From positions 1 through 48,418 of the forward strand of contig JASLNU010000068.1 of NCBI GenBank assembly GCA_030745835.1: a DNA stretch of 48,418 nt, in the 5' to 3' direction. Source of the DNA: GCA-2687515 sp002687515 (GTDB lineage: Bacteria > Pseudomonadota > Alphaproteobacteria > Rhodospirillales > UBA2165). Position numbers and translations under genes: made by a program. The notes below the pieces were generated by a model. The model was not told the DNA's origin and did not search any database. It saw only the letters and a program-made list of their open reading frames with translations. This document shows, in pieces, positions 1-7,138 of this stretch; within the stretch, counting starts at the first letter, position 1, and each line of letters opens with the position of its first letter.

Positions 1-178
1 TCAACTTATATCCGGCAGCTCCGATCCGGCTTGCCACAATGCTGCATACATGGACCATTACAAAACGGGAGATGGGACTAATCTTTCGGACGGCAGTTTC
101 GCCAAGCGGACATGCAGTCACGCATCCAACCCGCCAACAGGAATCAGGCCCGTTGGAACTCTGAGCGGATCAACAGTT

Positions 179-1312
179 TCATTTGACGACGGCGCCCGCC
201 GGGATCAGCCCGGTTTCCAGATAACGCCAGAACGCGATTGCCAGTTTGCGCGCCAGAGCGACGATCATAATGCGCCGGATGCGCCCCTTTTGACCCTGGG
301 TGCGGTGATGGAACCACTGGCTTAATGCGCTATCCGGTTGATGCCGGAGCCAAAGCCATGCGGCTTCGACCATGGCCACCCGGGCCAGCCGATTGCCCGC
401 CTTGGAGATGCCCTGGCTGCGGTGTCCGTCGCCGCTGTCATAGGCGCTGGGGGCAATTCCGATATAGCTGGCCACCTGTCGTCGATTGGCGAAGCGCCGG
501 TAATAGACCTCCCGGGTGAGCGTTGACGATAAGGACGGGCCGAGGCCCTTCAGACGCAACAGATCGTGGCGCTTGCGCTCCGTCGCCGCGCAGGATGTCG
601 CCGGGTGATCACGTTCATACTCGATCTCGACAATCTGCGCCTGCACCTGGGCCAATCTCTCGATCTCCCGGTTGATCTCCCGGCCGAGACGTTCCGGCAA
701 GGGCCGGCCATCGCCGGTGACCAGTTCCGACGGCTTCAAGGTCTTGTAGTGCGATTTGACATTGATGCCGCGAATGCCCTGACCGAACAGCAGACCCTTG
801 ATCCGGTTGATGTGGGCTGTCCGCTCCCGGATCAATCGGTCCCGTTCCCGGTGACAGCGGCGAAGATCCTCTTCCTCGACGCTGGGAATTACCACCATCG
901 AGCAAACGTGACCCTCGCCCCGGCACCAGGCAATCAGCGTATGAAGAATACTCTCCACATCGATGCGGTCGGTCTTCACCCGCCGCGCCCGCCGGTTGAC
1001 CTGCAGGCTGGCCGGCTCCATCACCTGGCAAGTGACACCCCGTTGCTCAAGGAACCGCGCCAACCAAAAACCGTCATAGCCAGCCTCGTAGCACAGCGTT
1101 ACCGCCGGTGGCTGACCCGTAGCTTTGGTCACCCGATCCCGTGCCGCATCAAGCTTCGCCATCAGACCATCGGCATCACCGCCCTTGATCGGATGCAGGC
1201 TCAGATTGTCACGGCCCGGAGCCTGGATAGCCAGGAGCCAGCTGTTCTTGCTCAGCTCAAGTGCCGCATAAATAGAATGTTCGTTGGATGTCGTCGCAGA
1301 ATTTACCATCAT
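179..1312 (-). CDS. IS110-family transposase
   Basis: 377 aa, full length for the family. The N-terminal RuvC-like DEDD domain is visible: ALELSK near residue 18 (Glu where most families have the first Asp), the E of CYEAGYDG, and KTDRIDVESIL with its two Asp residues. A coiled region follows (residues about 140-240, many Arg/Glu). The C-terminal Transposase_20 domain has LKGLGPSLSSTL, YIGIAPSAYDSGDG and GISKAGN with the catalytic-type Ser. IS110 enzymes act as DEDD/Ser recombinases guided by an element-encoded structured RNA. Two adjacent ATGs begin the frame. It appears intact and possibly active. Confidence 0.93.
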   Translation of the reverse strand: MMVNSATTSNEHSIYAALELSKNSWLLAIQAPGRDNLSLHPIKGGDADGLMAKLDAARDRVTKATGQPPAVTLCYEAGYDGFWLARFLEQRGVTCQVMEPASLQVNRRARRVKTDRIDVESILHTLIAWCRGEGHVCSMVVIPSVEEEDLRRCHRERDRLIRERTAHINRIKGLLFGQGIRGINVKSHYKTLKPSELVTGDGRPLPERLGREINREIERLAQVQAQIVEIEYERDHPATSCAATERKRHDLLRLKGLGPSLSSTLTREVYYRRFANRRQVASYIGIAPSAYDSGDGHRSQGISKAGNRLARVAMVEAAWLWLRHQPDSALSQWFHHRTQGQKGRIRRIMIVALARKLAIAFWRYLETGLIPAGAVVK

Positions 1313-1318
1313 CGTATC

Positions 1319-1353
1319 GCTCCTTCAGATTACCAATGAAACTGTGAAGGAGC
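1319..1353. repeat. 9-bp perfect inverted repeat upstream of the transposase
   Basis: GCTCCTTCA (1319-1327) and TGAAGGAGC (1345-1353) are exact reverse complements around a 17-nt loop, just upstream of the transposase start. It can form a hairpin in the IS leader and might limit transposase translation or mark a subterminal repeat. Only the symmetry is observed; the role is inferred. Confidence 0.5.
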
Positions 1354-1394
1354 ATGGTGCAGCATCCTTCAGCCTCATAGCATCTTTTGGGCGC

Positions 1395-1405
1395 AAAGCG
1401 GACAT
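1395..1405. repeat. REP-like half site (AAAGCGGACAT)
   Basis: AAAGCGGACAT follows a CTTTTGGGCGC stretch, reproducing the right half of the palindrome at 5613-5637. A ten-base copy (AAGCGGACAT) is at 104-113 on the other side of the transposase, same orientation. The full left arm (GTCCGC) is missing here, so this looks like a palindrome broken by the IS insertion. Confidence 0.45.
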
Positions 1406-1546
1406 GAAATTTGCCGGAATTTACGTCTGTCGGTCGCCACGCCGTCGCATCAGTCTCAAGGTAAGATTGTTTAAATCAACTCAAATGGCATAATTTGTTC
1501 CGCTTCGTTGGACCGATTTTACTCCGCCATTGACAGCGGCAGTGGA

Positions 1547-1584
1547 TGTTGAAACTTTAGTGATCGCACTTTGAAGTTTCAACA
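1547..1584. promoter_or_regulatory. Long interrupted palindrome, candidate operator for the mutase operon
   Basis: TGTTGAAACTT (1547-1557) and AAGTTTCAACA (1574-1584) are perfect 11-bp reverse complements. Between them AGTG (1559-1562) and CACT (1567-1570) pair again. It lies about 135 bases upstream of the mutase start in an otherwise empty stretch (1384-1717), which fits a TetR- or GntR-type operator or an RNA hairpin in the leader. No regulator gene is adjacent. Nothing else recognisable was seen in 1406-1717 apart from the mutase ribosome-binding site. Confidence 0.4.
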
Positions 1585-1717
1585 CGCGCGGGGGGGCGCA
1601 TGGCCCGCCAAACCTGTTTGAACGGCGTTCCGGAAGGCGCCGCCGAACTGTTCTCGTCGTACGGCTTCGCGCCGACGAGGGTGATTGGCGGCGGCCGGCG
1701 GCGCCGGGGAGAGGCCG

Positions 1718-3349
1718 ATGTCTGACGACGAAACGCGGGGCCGCTCCTTCGACAGCTACCTCGAGGGCGAGCGGCCGGCGGATTTCAAGACCTTGTCGGG
1801 GATCGAACTCAAACCGGTCTACGAGGCGAGCGGCGATTCCAAACCGGAAAAGCCTGGTGAATACCCTTTCACCCGCGGCATCCACCCCGAGATGTACCGC
1901 ACGCGTCTGTGGACGCGGCGCCAGCAGTCGGGTTTCGGCACCCCGCGGCAGTCGAACGAGCGCCTGCACTATCTGCTCGAACAGGGGCAGACCGGCCTCA
2001 ACATCAATCCCGACGCCGCCTCCCATCTCGGCCTCGACGAGGGTGCCCTGGGCGAAGGCGATCTCGGCCTTTAGGGAACCTCGCTGGTGACGCTCGACGA
2101 CATGACCCAGCTCCTCGACGGCATTCCCATCGAAAAAGTCAGCATCACCTTCAATTTCAGGCCCCCGGCCTCGGCCGTCATCATCGCCATGTTTCTGCTC
2201 GTTGCCGAGCGCCGGGGAGTGCCGCGGTCCGAGCTGCGCGGGACCTGCACCAACTGCGCCCTGTCGCAGGTGGTCGGGCCGACCTTGCAGTCGAACACCC
2301 ATTTCTTTCCCGTCGATTTCGCCCTGCGCGTCGGCACCGACGTGATGGAATTCTGCGCCGGCGAGATGCCGCGCTGGAATATCCTCAACATCAACGCCTA
2401 CAACATCAGGGAAACCGGAGTGAACGCCGTGCAGGAGGCCGGCTTCGCCCTGTCGCTGGCGTGCGACTATCTGGAGCGGCTGACGCGGCGCGGCGTCGAC
2501 ATCGATTCCTTCGCCCCGCGGGTCGGCTTCTTCACCGCCGTGCATATCGACTTCTTCGAAGAGATCGCCAAGCTGCGGGCCATGCGGCGCATCTGGGCGC
2601 GCACCATGCGCCAGCGTTTCGGCGCCCGCAACGAACGTTCCTGCTGGTTCCGCACCGCCGTCCAGACCTCGGCGCTGCCGCTCACCGCCCAGGAGCCCCG
2701 CAACAACATCGTGCGGGCGACGGTGCAGACGCTGGCCGCCGTGCTCGGCGGATGCCAGTCGCTGCACACCACCTCGTGGGACGAGGCTTATGCCCTGCCG
2801 ACCGAGGAATCGCACCGCCTGTCGCTGCGCACCCAACAGGTGATCGCCTACGAAACCAACGTCGTCAAGACCGCCGATCCCCTGGGCGGATCGCACATGG
2901 TCGAGCAGCTTACCGATCGCCTCGAGGAGGAGATTGTCGCCGTCATCGACGACATCGACCGGCGCGGCGGTTTCGTCCAGGCCTTCAAGGACGGTTGGAT
3001 CGAGGAAGAGATCAATCGTGCCCGCATCGCCTATTGGGACCAGGTCGAAAACGGCGAGCGCCCGGTGGTCGGCGTCAATGTCTTCGATGACGCGGCGGCC
3101 GGTCCGCCCGATGACGCCTTCTTCCACCTCGATCGGGCGGTCGCAGAGGAACGCTTGCAGGCCATTCGCAGCCATAAAGAGGGGCCCCGCGATGCTCGCT
3201 TCAAGCCGGCCCTGGCGGCGCTCGCCGCCGTGGCGGCGGGCGACGAGAATGTGATGCCGGCGGTCATCGAGGCGGTCGATGCCGGCGCCACGATCGGCGA
3301 GATCTTCGATGCTTTCCGCGACGGCATCGGCTATCAGGTGCCGAAGTGA
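1718..3349 (+). CDS. Divergent B12-dependent acyl-CoA mutase large subunit, interrupted by an in-frame TAG
   Basis: Methylmalonyl-CoA mutase family, stand-alone large subunit of the isobutyryl-/2-hydroxyisobutyryl-CoA mutase type (543 codons; relatives about 560). The start ATG at 1718 has GGGGAGAGG upstream. The frame continues after a TAG at 2072-2074 (codon 119) as if it were a sense codon. N-terminal hallmarks EYPFTRGIHPEMYR, GFGT and LLEQGQTGL and C-terminal DPLGGS, LHTTSWDEA and YETNVVKT are conserved. The substrate-pocket motifs are not: the usual FD..T..GYDSDHP is replaced by a NPDAASHLGLDEGAL stretch, and the SGYHI segment carrying catalytic His244 (P. shermanii numbering) reads NAYNIRE, putting Asn229 in place of His. 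It probably pairs with the cobalamin subunit 20 bases downstream. The reaction is unknown: a carbon-skeleton rearrangement on an unusual acyl-CoA, or a decaying gene. Confidence 0.8.
2072..2089 (+). other. In-frame amber codon with possible Shine-Dalgarno and GTG restart
   Basis: TAG at 2072-2074 interrupts the mutase frame. The same bases form an AGGGAA purine tract (2073-2078), followed after 8 nt by GTG (2087-2089) in the same frame. Ribosomes could thus terminate and restart, giving a 118-aa N-terminal and a 420-aa C-terminal polypeptide. A CAG-to-TAG nonsense mutation or a sequencing error is equally compatible. Confidence 0.5.
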
Positions 3350-3369
3350 GGCATTAGGAGCGGCGGGGG

Positions 3370-3774
3370 ATGGCACGGATTCTGCTGGCCAAGCTGGGCA
3401 CCGACGCCCATGACAACGGCGTCACGGTGGTTGCCGAATGGCTGCGCCAGGCGGGCCACGAGGTCGACTATACTGGGCTTTACGTGACCCCGGAACAGGT
3501 GGCCGAGATGGCGCGGCGGCGGCGGCCCGACGTGATCGGCGTCAGCTTTCTGGCCAGCGAGCCGGTGTATCTTTCCGCCCGTCTTCGCGAGCAATTGGAA
3601 AAGCAGGGGATGGCTGAGACGCCCCTCGTGGTCGGCGGCGTCGTCACGCCGGCCATCGAGGCGAAGCTGCGCGAGATGGGCATTGCCCACATTTTCCCGC
3701 CCGGCTCGCGGCGCCACGCGATTCTCGACGGCATCGCCGCCGCAGTGGCGGGAGACCGCCGAAACATTCTGTGA
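3370..3774 (+). CDS. Cobalamin-binding small subunit of acyl-CoA mutase
   Basis: 134 aa, the usual size of separate B12-binding subunits such as HcmB/IcmB. A flavodoxin-like Rossmann fold carries the base-off/His-on signature: D12-x-H14-D-x-G17 (canonical DxHxxG), S59-F-L61 and G89-G90. His14 is the expected lower axial cobalt ligand, so cofactor binding looks intact. It begins 20 bases after the large subunit, so the two should be co-translated. It is too short to carry the GTPase chaperone domain found in fused mutases, and no MeaB-type chaperone gene occurs in the window. Confidence 0.9.
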   Translation: MARILLAKLGTDAHDNGVTVVAEWLRQAGHEVDYTGLYVTPEQVAEMARRRRPDVIGVSFLASEPVYLSARLREQLEKQGMAETPLVVGGVVTPAIEAKLREMGIAHIFPPGSRRHAILDGIAAAVAGDRRNIL

Positions 3775-3810
3775 CGGCGGCAAACGAGGCAGCGGCCGGG
3801 AGGCGGCATC

Positions 3811-5148
3811 ATGGCCACACCTCAGGACGATTACCTGCACCCCGATGTCGAGGGCCTCGACCGTGACAACATCGTGGCCATCCAGCGGCGCGCGCTGACC
3901 GCCTTGGGCCAACGTCTGGCGGCCGACCCGGAATGGACGCGGCATTTCGCTACGGCCGGCCTCGATCCCCGCGATCTCGAAGACCCGCAGGCCTTGGCCG
4001 CGCTTCCGACACTGGAGAAATCCGACCTGCGGGAGCGTTATCCCTTTCCGCTGCTGACGGTGCCGGTCGATACCGTTGCGCGCTTCTGCGCGACCTCCGG
4101 CACCACCGGCCTGCCGGTGGTGTTCGGGTTCACCGAGTACGATCTGCGCGACCTTCTGGCCAACCAGATGATGCGCGTCTTTCGCACCATCGGCCTGAGG
4201 CCCGACGACCGCGTCTATCAGGGCTACACCGGCGGCATGTGGATCGGCGGCGTGGCCATGGACATCGGCCTCGAAGGCTACGCCGCCACCAACTTCCCGC
4301 TCGGACCGGGGCGCGGCGAGCTGGCCGTGCGTTGGCTGGTGGACCAGGGTCACACGGCCGGCTTCATGTCGCTGTTGTGGTACATGCGGCTGCTGGCCAT
4401 GGCCCGCGAGCGCGGCATCGATCCCAAGCGCGACTGGAAGTTGCGCCTCGGCCTGTGCGGCGGCCAATCGATCGCCAAGGCCATCCAGGACCAGGTCGAG
4501 GCGGCCTTGCCCGACGGCTTCCGGGCGCACGATCTCTACGGATCGACCGAATCGGGCGGGCCGGTGGTGGCGGTTCCTTGCCCCCATTCGCACGGCGACG
4601 ACGAGAATCACCTGATCAACGAGGATACGGTGCTGACCGAGATCCTCGATCCCGAGACCTTGGCGCCGGTCGGCCCCGGCGAGGTCGGCGAGATCGTCAT
4701 CACGACGCTGGCCAAGCAGGCTTCGCCGGTGGTGCGCTGGCGCACTCGCGATCTGGTCCGGGTCTCGGCCAGGCCCTATGACTGCCCCTGCGGCCGCCAG
4801 GGCCTGCCGCGCATCGGCCGCGTCATGGGCCGCTCGGACGATATGCTCAAGGTGCGCGGCGTGATGGTGTTTCCGTCGCAGATCGAAGACATCGTCGCCG
4901 GCACCGAGGGCACCGTAGAGGATGCCTGGCAGATCTATATTGGCCGCGAGCAGGATCGTCTCGATGAGCTGGAGGTCGCCGTCGAGCGGCGCGCCCGGGC
5001 CGGGCGCCCGGCGCTCGACATCGCGGCGGCGGTGCGCACCGAAATCGCCGCCCGCCTCGGCATCCGGGCCAGCGTCGATTGTCACGACGAAGGCGTGCTG
5101 CCGCGTTACGAGGGCAAGGCGCAACGGGTCATCCGGCGCCAGAGCTAA
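3811..5148 (+). CDS. Phenylacetate-CoA ligase-like AMP-dependent acyl-CoA ligase
   Basis: 445 aa, PaaK family (about 430-450 aa). The ATP-binding motif SGTTGLP is at residues 96-102, the adenylate motif YGSTE at 243-247, VVRWRTRD before the hinge, and a C-terminal PaaK-type lid ending in PRYEGKAQRV. It forms an acyl-CoA from a free acid, ATP and CoA in the cytoplasm. A GGAGG site precedes the ATG. Placed directly after the mutase pair, it probably supplies the mutase substrate, as the 2-hydroxyisobutyryl-CoA ligase does in hcm clusters. Family members accept aromatic and branched acids; the substrate cannot be read from sequence. Confidence 0.88.
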   Translation: MATPQDDYLHPDVEGLDRDNIVAIQRRALTALGQRLAADPEWTRHFATAGLDPRDLEDPQALAALPTLEKSDLRERYPFPLLTVPVDTVARFCATSGTTGLPVVFGFTEYDLRDLLANQMMRVFRTIGLRPDDRVYQGYTGGMWIGGVAMDIGLEGYAATNFPLGPGRGELAVRWLVDQGHTAGFMSLLWYMRLLAMARERGIDPKRDWKLRLGLCGGQSIAKAIQDQVEAALPDGFRAHDLYGSTESGGPVVAVPCPHSHGDDENHLINEDTVLTEILDPETLAPVGPGEVGEIVITTLAKQASPVVRWRTRDLVRVSARPYDCPCGRQGLPRIGRVMGRSDDMLKVRGVMVFPSQIEDIVAGTEGTVEDAWQIYIGREQDRLDELEVAVERRARAGRPALDIAAAVRTEIAARLGIRASVDCHDEGVLPRYEGKAQRVIRRQS

Positions 5149-5163
5149 ACGGAAATAGAGCGA

Positions 5164-5553
5164 ATGCATGCCGATCACAGTCTGATCCAAACCATTGCCC
5201 ATGTTCTGGTGGCGATTTGTTTTATCGTCATCGGCGTCATTAACTTTTATCGCCGGGCAGAGGTTTATGAGGAGATGCGCGGCTTCGGCGTTGCCTCTCC
5301 TGAGATCGCCCTGCCCATCGGCCTGACATCGCAGTGGCTCGGTGGATTGCTCGTCATGTTTGATTACTATGCCGGGGTCGGCGCACTGATCCTGATCGTT
5401 TTTACCATCGTCGCCAGTTTCATTTTTCTGCGCTGGTGGAAAATCAAGGACAATCCGTTTCGCCGCATTCATCTGGTCGTTGGGATTTTTACCAACTTTG
5501 CCGTGATTGCTGTTTTATTGTTGATTGTCGAGCAAAACGGGTTGACCCGGTAA
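5164..5553 (+). CDS. DoxX-like integral membrane protein
   Basis: 129 aa with four hydrophobic segments (about residues 8-27, 47-65, 72-92, 104-122). The spacing and the motifs CFIVIGVINFY, WLGGLLVMF and FTNFAVIAVLLL fit the DoxX family. It starts 15 bases after the ligase, so it is probably the last gene of the mutase operon. DoxX proteins are small inner-membrane proteins linked to respiratory-chain or thiol redox functions; its role beside a CoA-mutase module is unknown. No intrinsic terminator is evident after it, but a REP-like palindrome follows. Confidence 0.7.
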   Translation: MHADHSLIQTIAHVLVAICFIVIGVINFYRRAEVYEEMRGFGVASPEIALPIGLTSQWLGGLLVMFDYYAGVGALILIVFTIVASFIFLRWWKIKDNPFRRIHLVVGIFTNFAVIAVLLLIVEQNGLTR

Positions 5554-5612
5554 CCGCCTGGAATGACCCCCCAAGGCGGTATTTCTTATCTACATTAATC
5601 CCAACCCGGAAG

Positions 5613-5637
5613 GTCCGCTTTCGGGGGCAAAGCGGAC
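5613..5637. repeat. REP-like palindrome (GTCCGCTTT...AAAGCGGAC)
   Basis: GTCCGCTTT (5613-5621) and AAAGCGGAC (5629-5637) are perfect inverted repeats around the 7-nt loop CGGGGGC. An inverted third half, ATGTCCGCTTT, follows at 5657-5667. It sits 60 bases beyond the DoxX-like gene, as REP elements do at the 3' end of transcription units. The same half sites occur next to the IS110 element at 104-113 and 1395-1405. It may stabilise the mRNA end or act as an IS target. Confidence 0.65.
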
Positions 5638-5782
5638 ATCAATTTTAAGCGTCACGATGTCCGCTTTTAGCTGCCGCCTCAACCGGTCGACGCAACACAA
5701 GCATTAAATCTCTCTGCCGGGGTGCCTTCGATGGGATCGGCCCGATTTTGCCCATTCATGATATTCCGCTATCTTCGAACCC

Positions 5783-6007
5783 ATGACCGATAGTAATTCT
5801 GACGATATTGACGACGCCTCGACTGCGATTTGGCGTGTATCTGATAACCTACGTCTCGCCGGTGTCGAAACTGACGCCGTGGCAAATGCTCTTTTGGGTC
5901 GTGGCATATTGCTCAAGTTGATGGAGGGTGCCTCGGTTGAAGCGTTGGCGATTGAAGTTGACGAGATTATCGGAACACTGGCCAGGCACTTAGCGGATCG
6001 TCAATAG
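5783..6007 (+). CDS. Small acidic hypothetical protein
   Basis: 74 aa, acidic, probably alpha-helical and soluble, with no signal peptide or membrane segment. The text around VANALLGRGILLKLMEG and EVDEIIGTLARHLADRQ resembles small helical proteins of alphaproteobacteria, but I do not recognise a named family. The ATG has only a weak ribosome-binding site. It stands alone, with 229 bases before and 186 bases after it where I see no gene. Confidence 0.5.
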   Translation: MTDSNSDDIDDASTAIWRVSDNLRLAGVETDAVANALLGRGILLKLMEGASVEALAIEVDEIIGTLARHLADRQ

Positions 6008-6193
6008 TATCCTCGTCAAGACAGTAAGCATGCCCCCTGGTTGCCAGGGTTCGGCTGAGCATTGACGCCGCCATCCTACGGCCTGGCCATCGCCTGCTTA
6101 ATGGATAGCCGGGGCGCGTCGGGGGAGTGCGGCATGCGATATGCGATTTTAGTTTTTGTTGAAGTGTCACATTGAACAACGATAAGCTTTCTT

Positions 6194-6610
6194 ATGAATT
6201 GGACCCTTCATATCGATCCCGAGGTCAACTGCGCCTTTTTCAAATTCTTTGGCACCTTTAGATTTGGCGCCATGGTTGAAGCAATGACGGAAATGCTCAA
6301 CCATCCTGACTATCGCGGCGGCATGAACATTTTGCGTGACATAAGTGATCAACCCTTCCCTTCAGATTTAACATACAAGGCTATCACCGAGGAAAATAGG
6401 CGTGTAACCGCGGAGATTGACTTAAAGATAGGTGAATGCAGGTTTGCCATAGTTGTCGGAGATGCGCGAAGCTACGCTGTGGTTCACCAATACATTGTGA
6501 CGGGAAGACTTAGAAAAAATCCCGTTGAACGAAAGCCGTTCCGCGATATGGAGGCGGCTAAGGAGTGGCTAGGCCTACCAGCAGACTATGAGATCAAATA
6601 TCCGAATTGA
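6194..6610 (+). CDS. STAS/SpoIIAA-like small cytoplasmic protein
   Basis: 138 aa. The pattern resembles the SpoIIAA-like (STAS-related) family: an N-terminal strand (NWTLHIDPEV), a central MLNHPDYRGGMNILRDISD segment, a KAITEENRRVTAEI helix, the strand FAIVVGDARSYAVVHQY, and a C-terminal FRDMEAAKEWLGL helix. Such proteins are of uncertain function, possibly protein-interaction modules. Base composition is visibly more AT-rich than the neighbouring catabolic genes, so it may have been acquired separately. Confidence 0.65.
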   Translation: MNWTLHIDPEVNCAFFKFFGTFRFGAMVEAMTEMLNHPDYRGGMNILRDISDQPFPSDLTYKAITEENRRVTAEIDLKIGECRFAIVVGDARSYAVVHQYIVTGRLRKNPVERKPFRDMEAAKEWLGLPADYEIKYPN

Positions 6611-6738
6611 TCCGCCATTACCCAATAACACTCCCGGTCAAATGGTTACCGAGGGAATACAGTTCCCTTGGCGGCCAAATCGAAGTACGATTTCCGCGAA
6701 CTCGGAGCTTGTCTGGGAAATGTCGGTTCGTTCGGCTT

Positions 6739-6752
6739 TTGCCGGCCGGCAA
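6739..6752. repeat. 14-bp perfect palindrome
   Basis: TTGCCGGCCGGCAA reads the same on both strands. It lies in the gene-free stretch 6611-6857, which also contains a small hairpin GGGGTT/AACCCC (6812-6817 and 6823-6828). Nothing else recognisable was seen there. Confidence 0.35.
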
Positions 6753-6857
6753 TCAGGAATTGCGGCGTCTGGAATAGGGGTGATCAGCCGGATTCGGCGA
6801 CTTCGCGGGCGGGGGTTCGCCTAACCCCGGCTTCGTATCACCGTGGCGAAAACAGGA

Positions 6858-7127
6858 CTAGTGGCCTGTATCATCTAATTTGCACCCCTACGATCGCTTT
6901 TCCCGTTTCCTCGGTAGGAGGGAGGGCGCCGGCGATGCCGGCCCATCGGCAAGCCCTTCCGACACCCCGAGGGGACGGGAAAAGCGACCCAGAGGACAGC
7001 GTTGCAAGGCTCCCGGACGTCGTCGCGCACCACTTGTGGTGGATTGACACCACGACGCGGCGCGCTCCTCGCCGGAAACCTTGCAACGCCGTCGTAGGGG
7101 TGCAAATTAGATGATACAGGCCACTAG
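6858..7127. mobile_element. MITE-like element with 36-bp perfect terminal inverted repeats
   Basis: Positions 6858-6893 and 7092-7127 are exact 36-bp reverse complements, starting CTAGTGGCCTGTATC. Inside lie two further nested hairpins: 13-bp arms 6894-6906/6975-6987, extended by CCTCGG/CCGAGG (6909-6914/6967-6972), and 10-bp arms 7000-7009/7079-7088. The whole 270-bp unit would fold as a long stem with two side hairpins. It has no convincing gene; short frames inside are by-products. This is the architecture of a non-autonomous MITE. The outermost CTAG is itself palindromic and could be the target duplication; no longer flanking duplication is visible. Its right end abuts the ribosome-binding site of the next gene. 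Confidence 0.75.
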
Positions 7128-7138
7128 GGGGGACGCCG

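Larger units (their letters stand above)
1..1383 (-). mobile_element. IS110-family insertion sequence (boundaries inferred)
   Basis: One transposase gene with non-coding flanks: at least 178 bases beyond its stop and about 70 before its start. The left end may be cut by the window edge. The right end is placed near 1383 because the next bases, 1384-1405, match the right half of the REP-like palindrome seen intact at 5613-5637, as if the element sat inside such a palindrome at a CT dinucleotide. IS110 elements usually lack true terminal inverted repeats and I see none. A long non-coding stretch on the 3' side of the transposase would fit the IS1111-like layout, where the guide (bridge) RNA lies downstream; that is inference. 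Confidence 0.6.

Noticed and set aside
566..1339. 257-aa plus-strand frame opposite the IS110 transposase
   Set aside because: Antisense shadow of a clear transposase; no domain and no ribosome-binding site.
1481..3376. 631-aa minus-strand frame opposite the mutase
   Set aside because: Low-complexity Gly/Arg/Asp/His-rich translation typical of the antisense of a GC-rich gene; the plus strand has clear mutase motifs.
3334..5472. 712-aa minus-strand frame opposite the B12 subunit and CoA ligase
   Set aside because: Antisense shadow spanning three well-supported plus-strand genes; no family motif.
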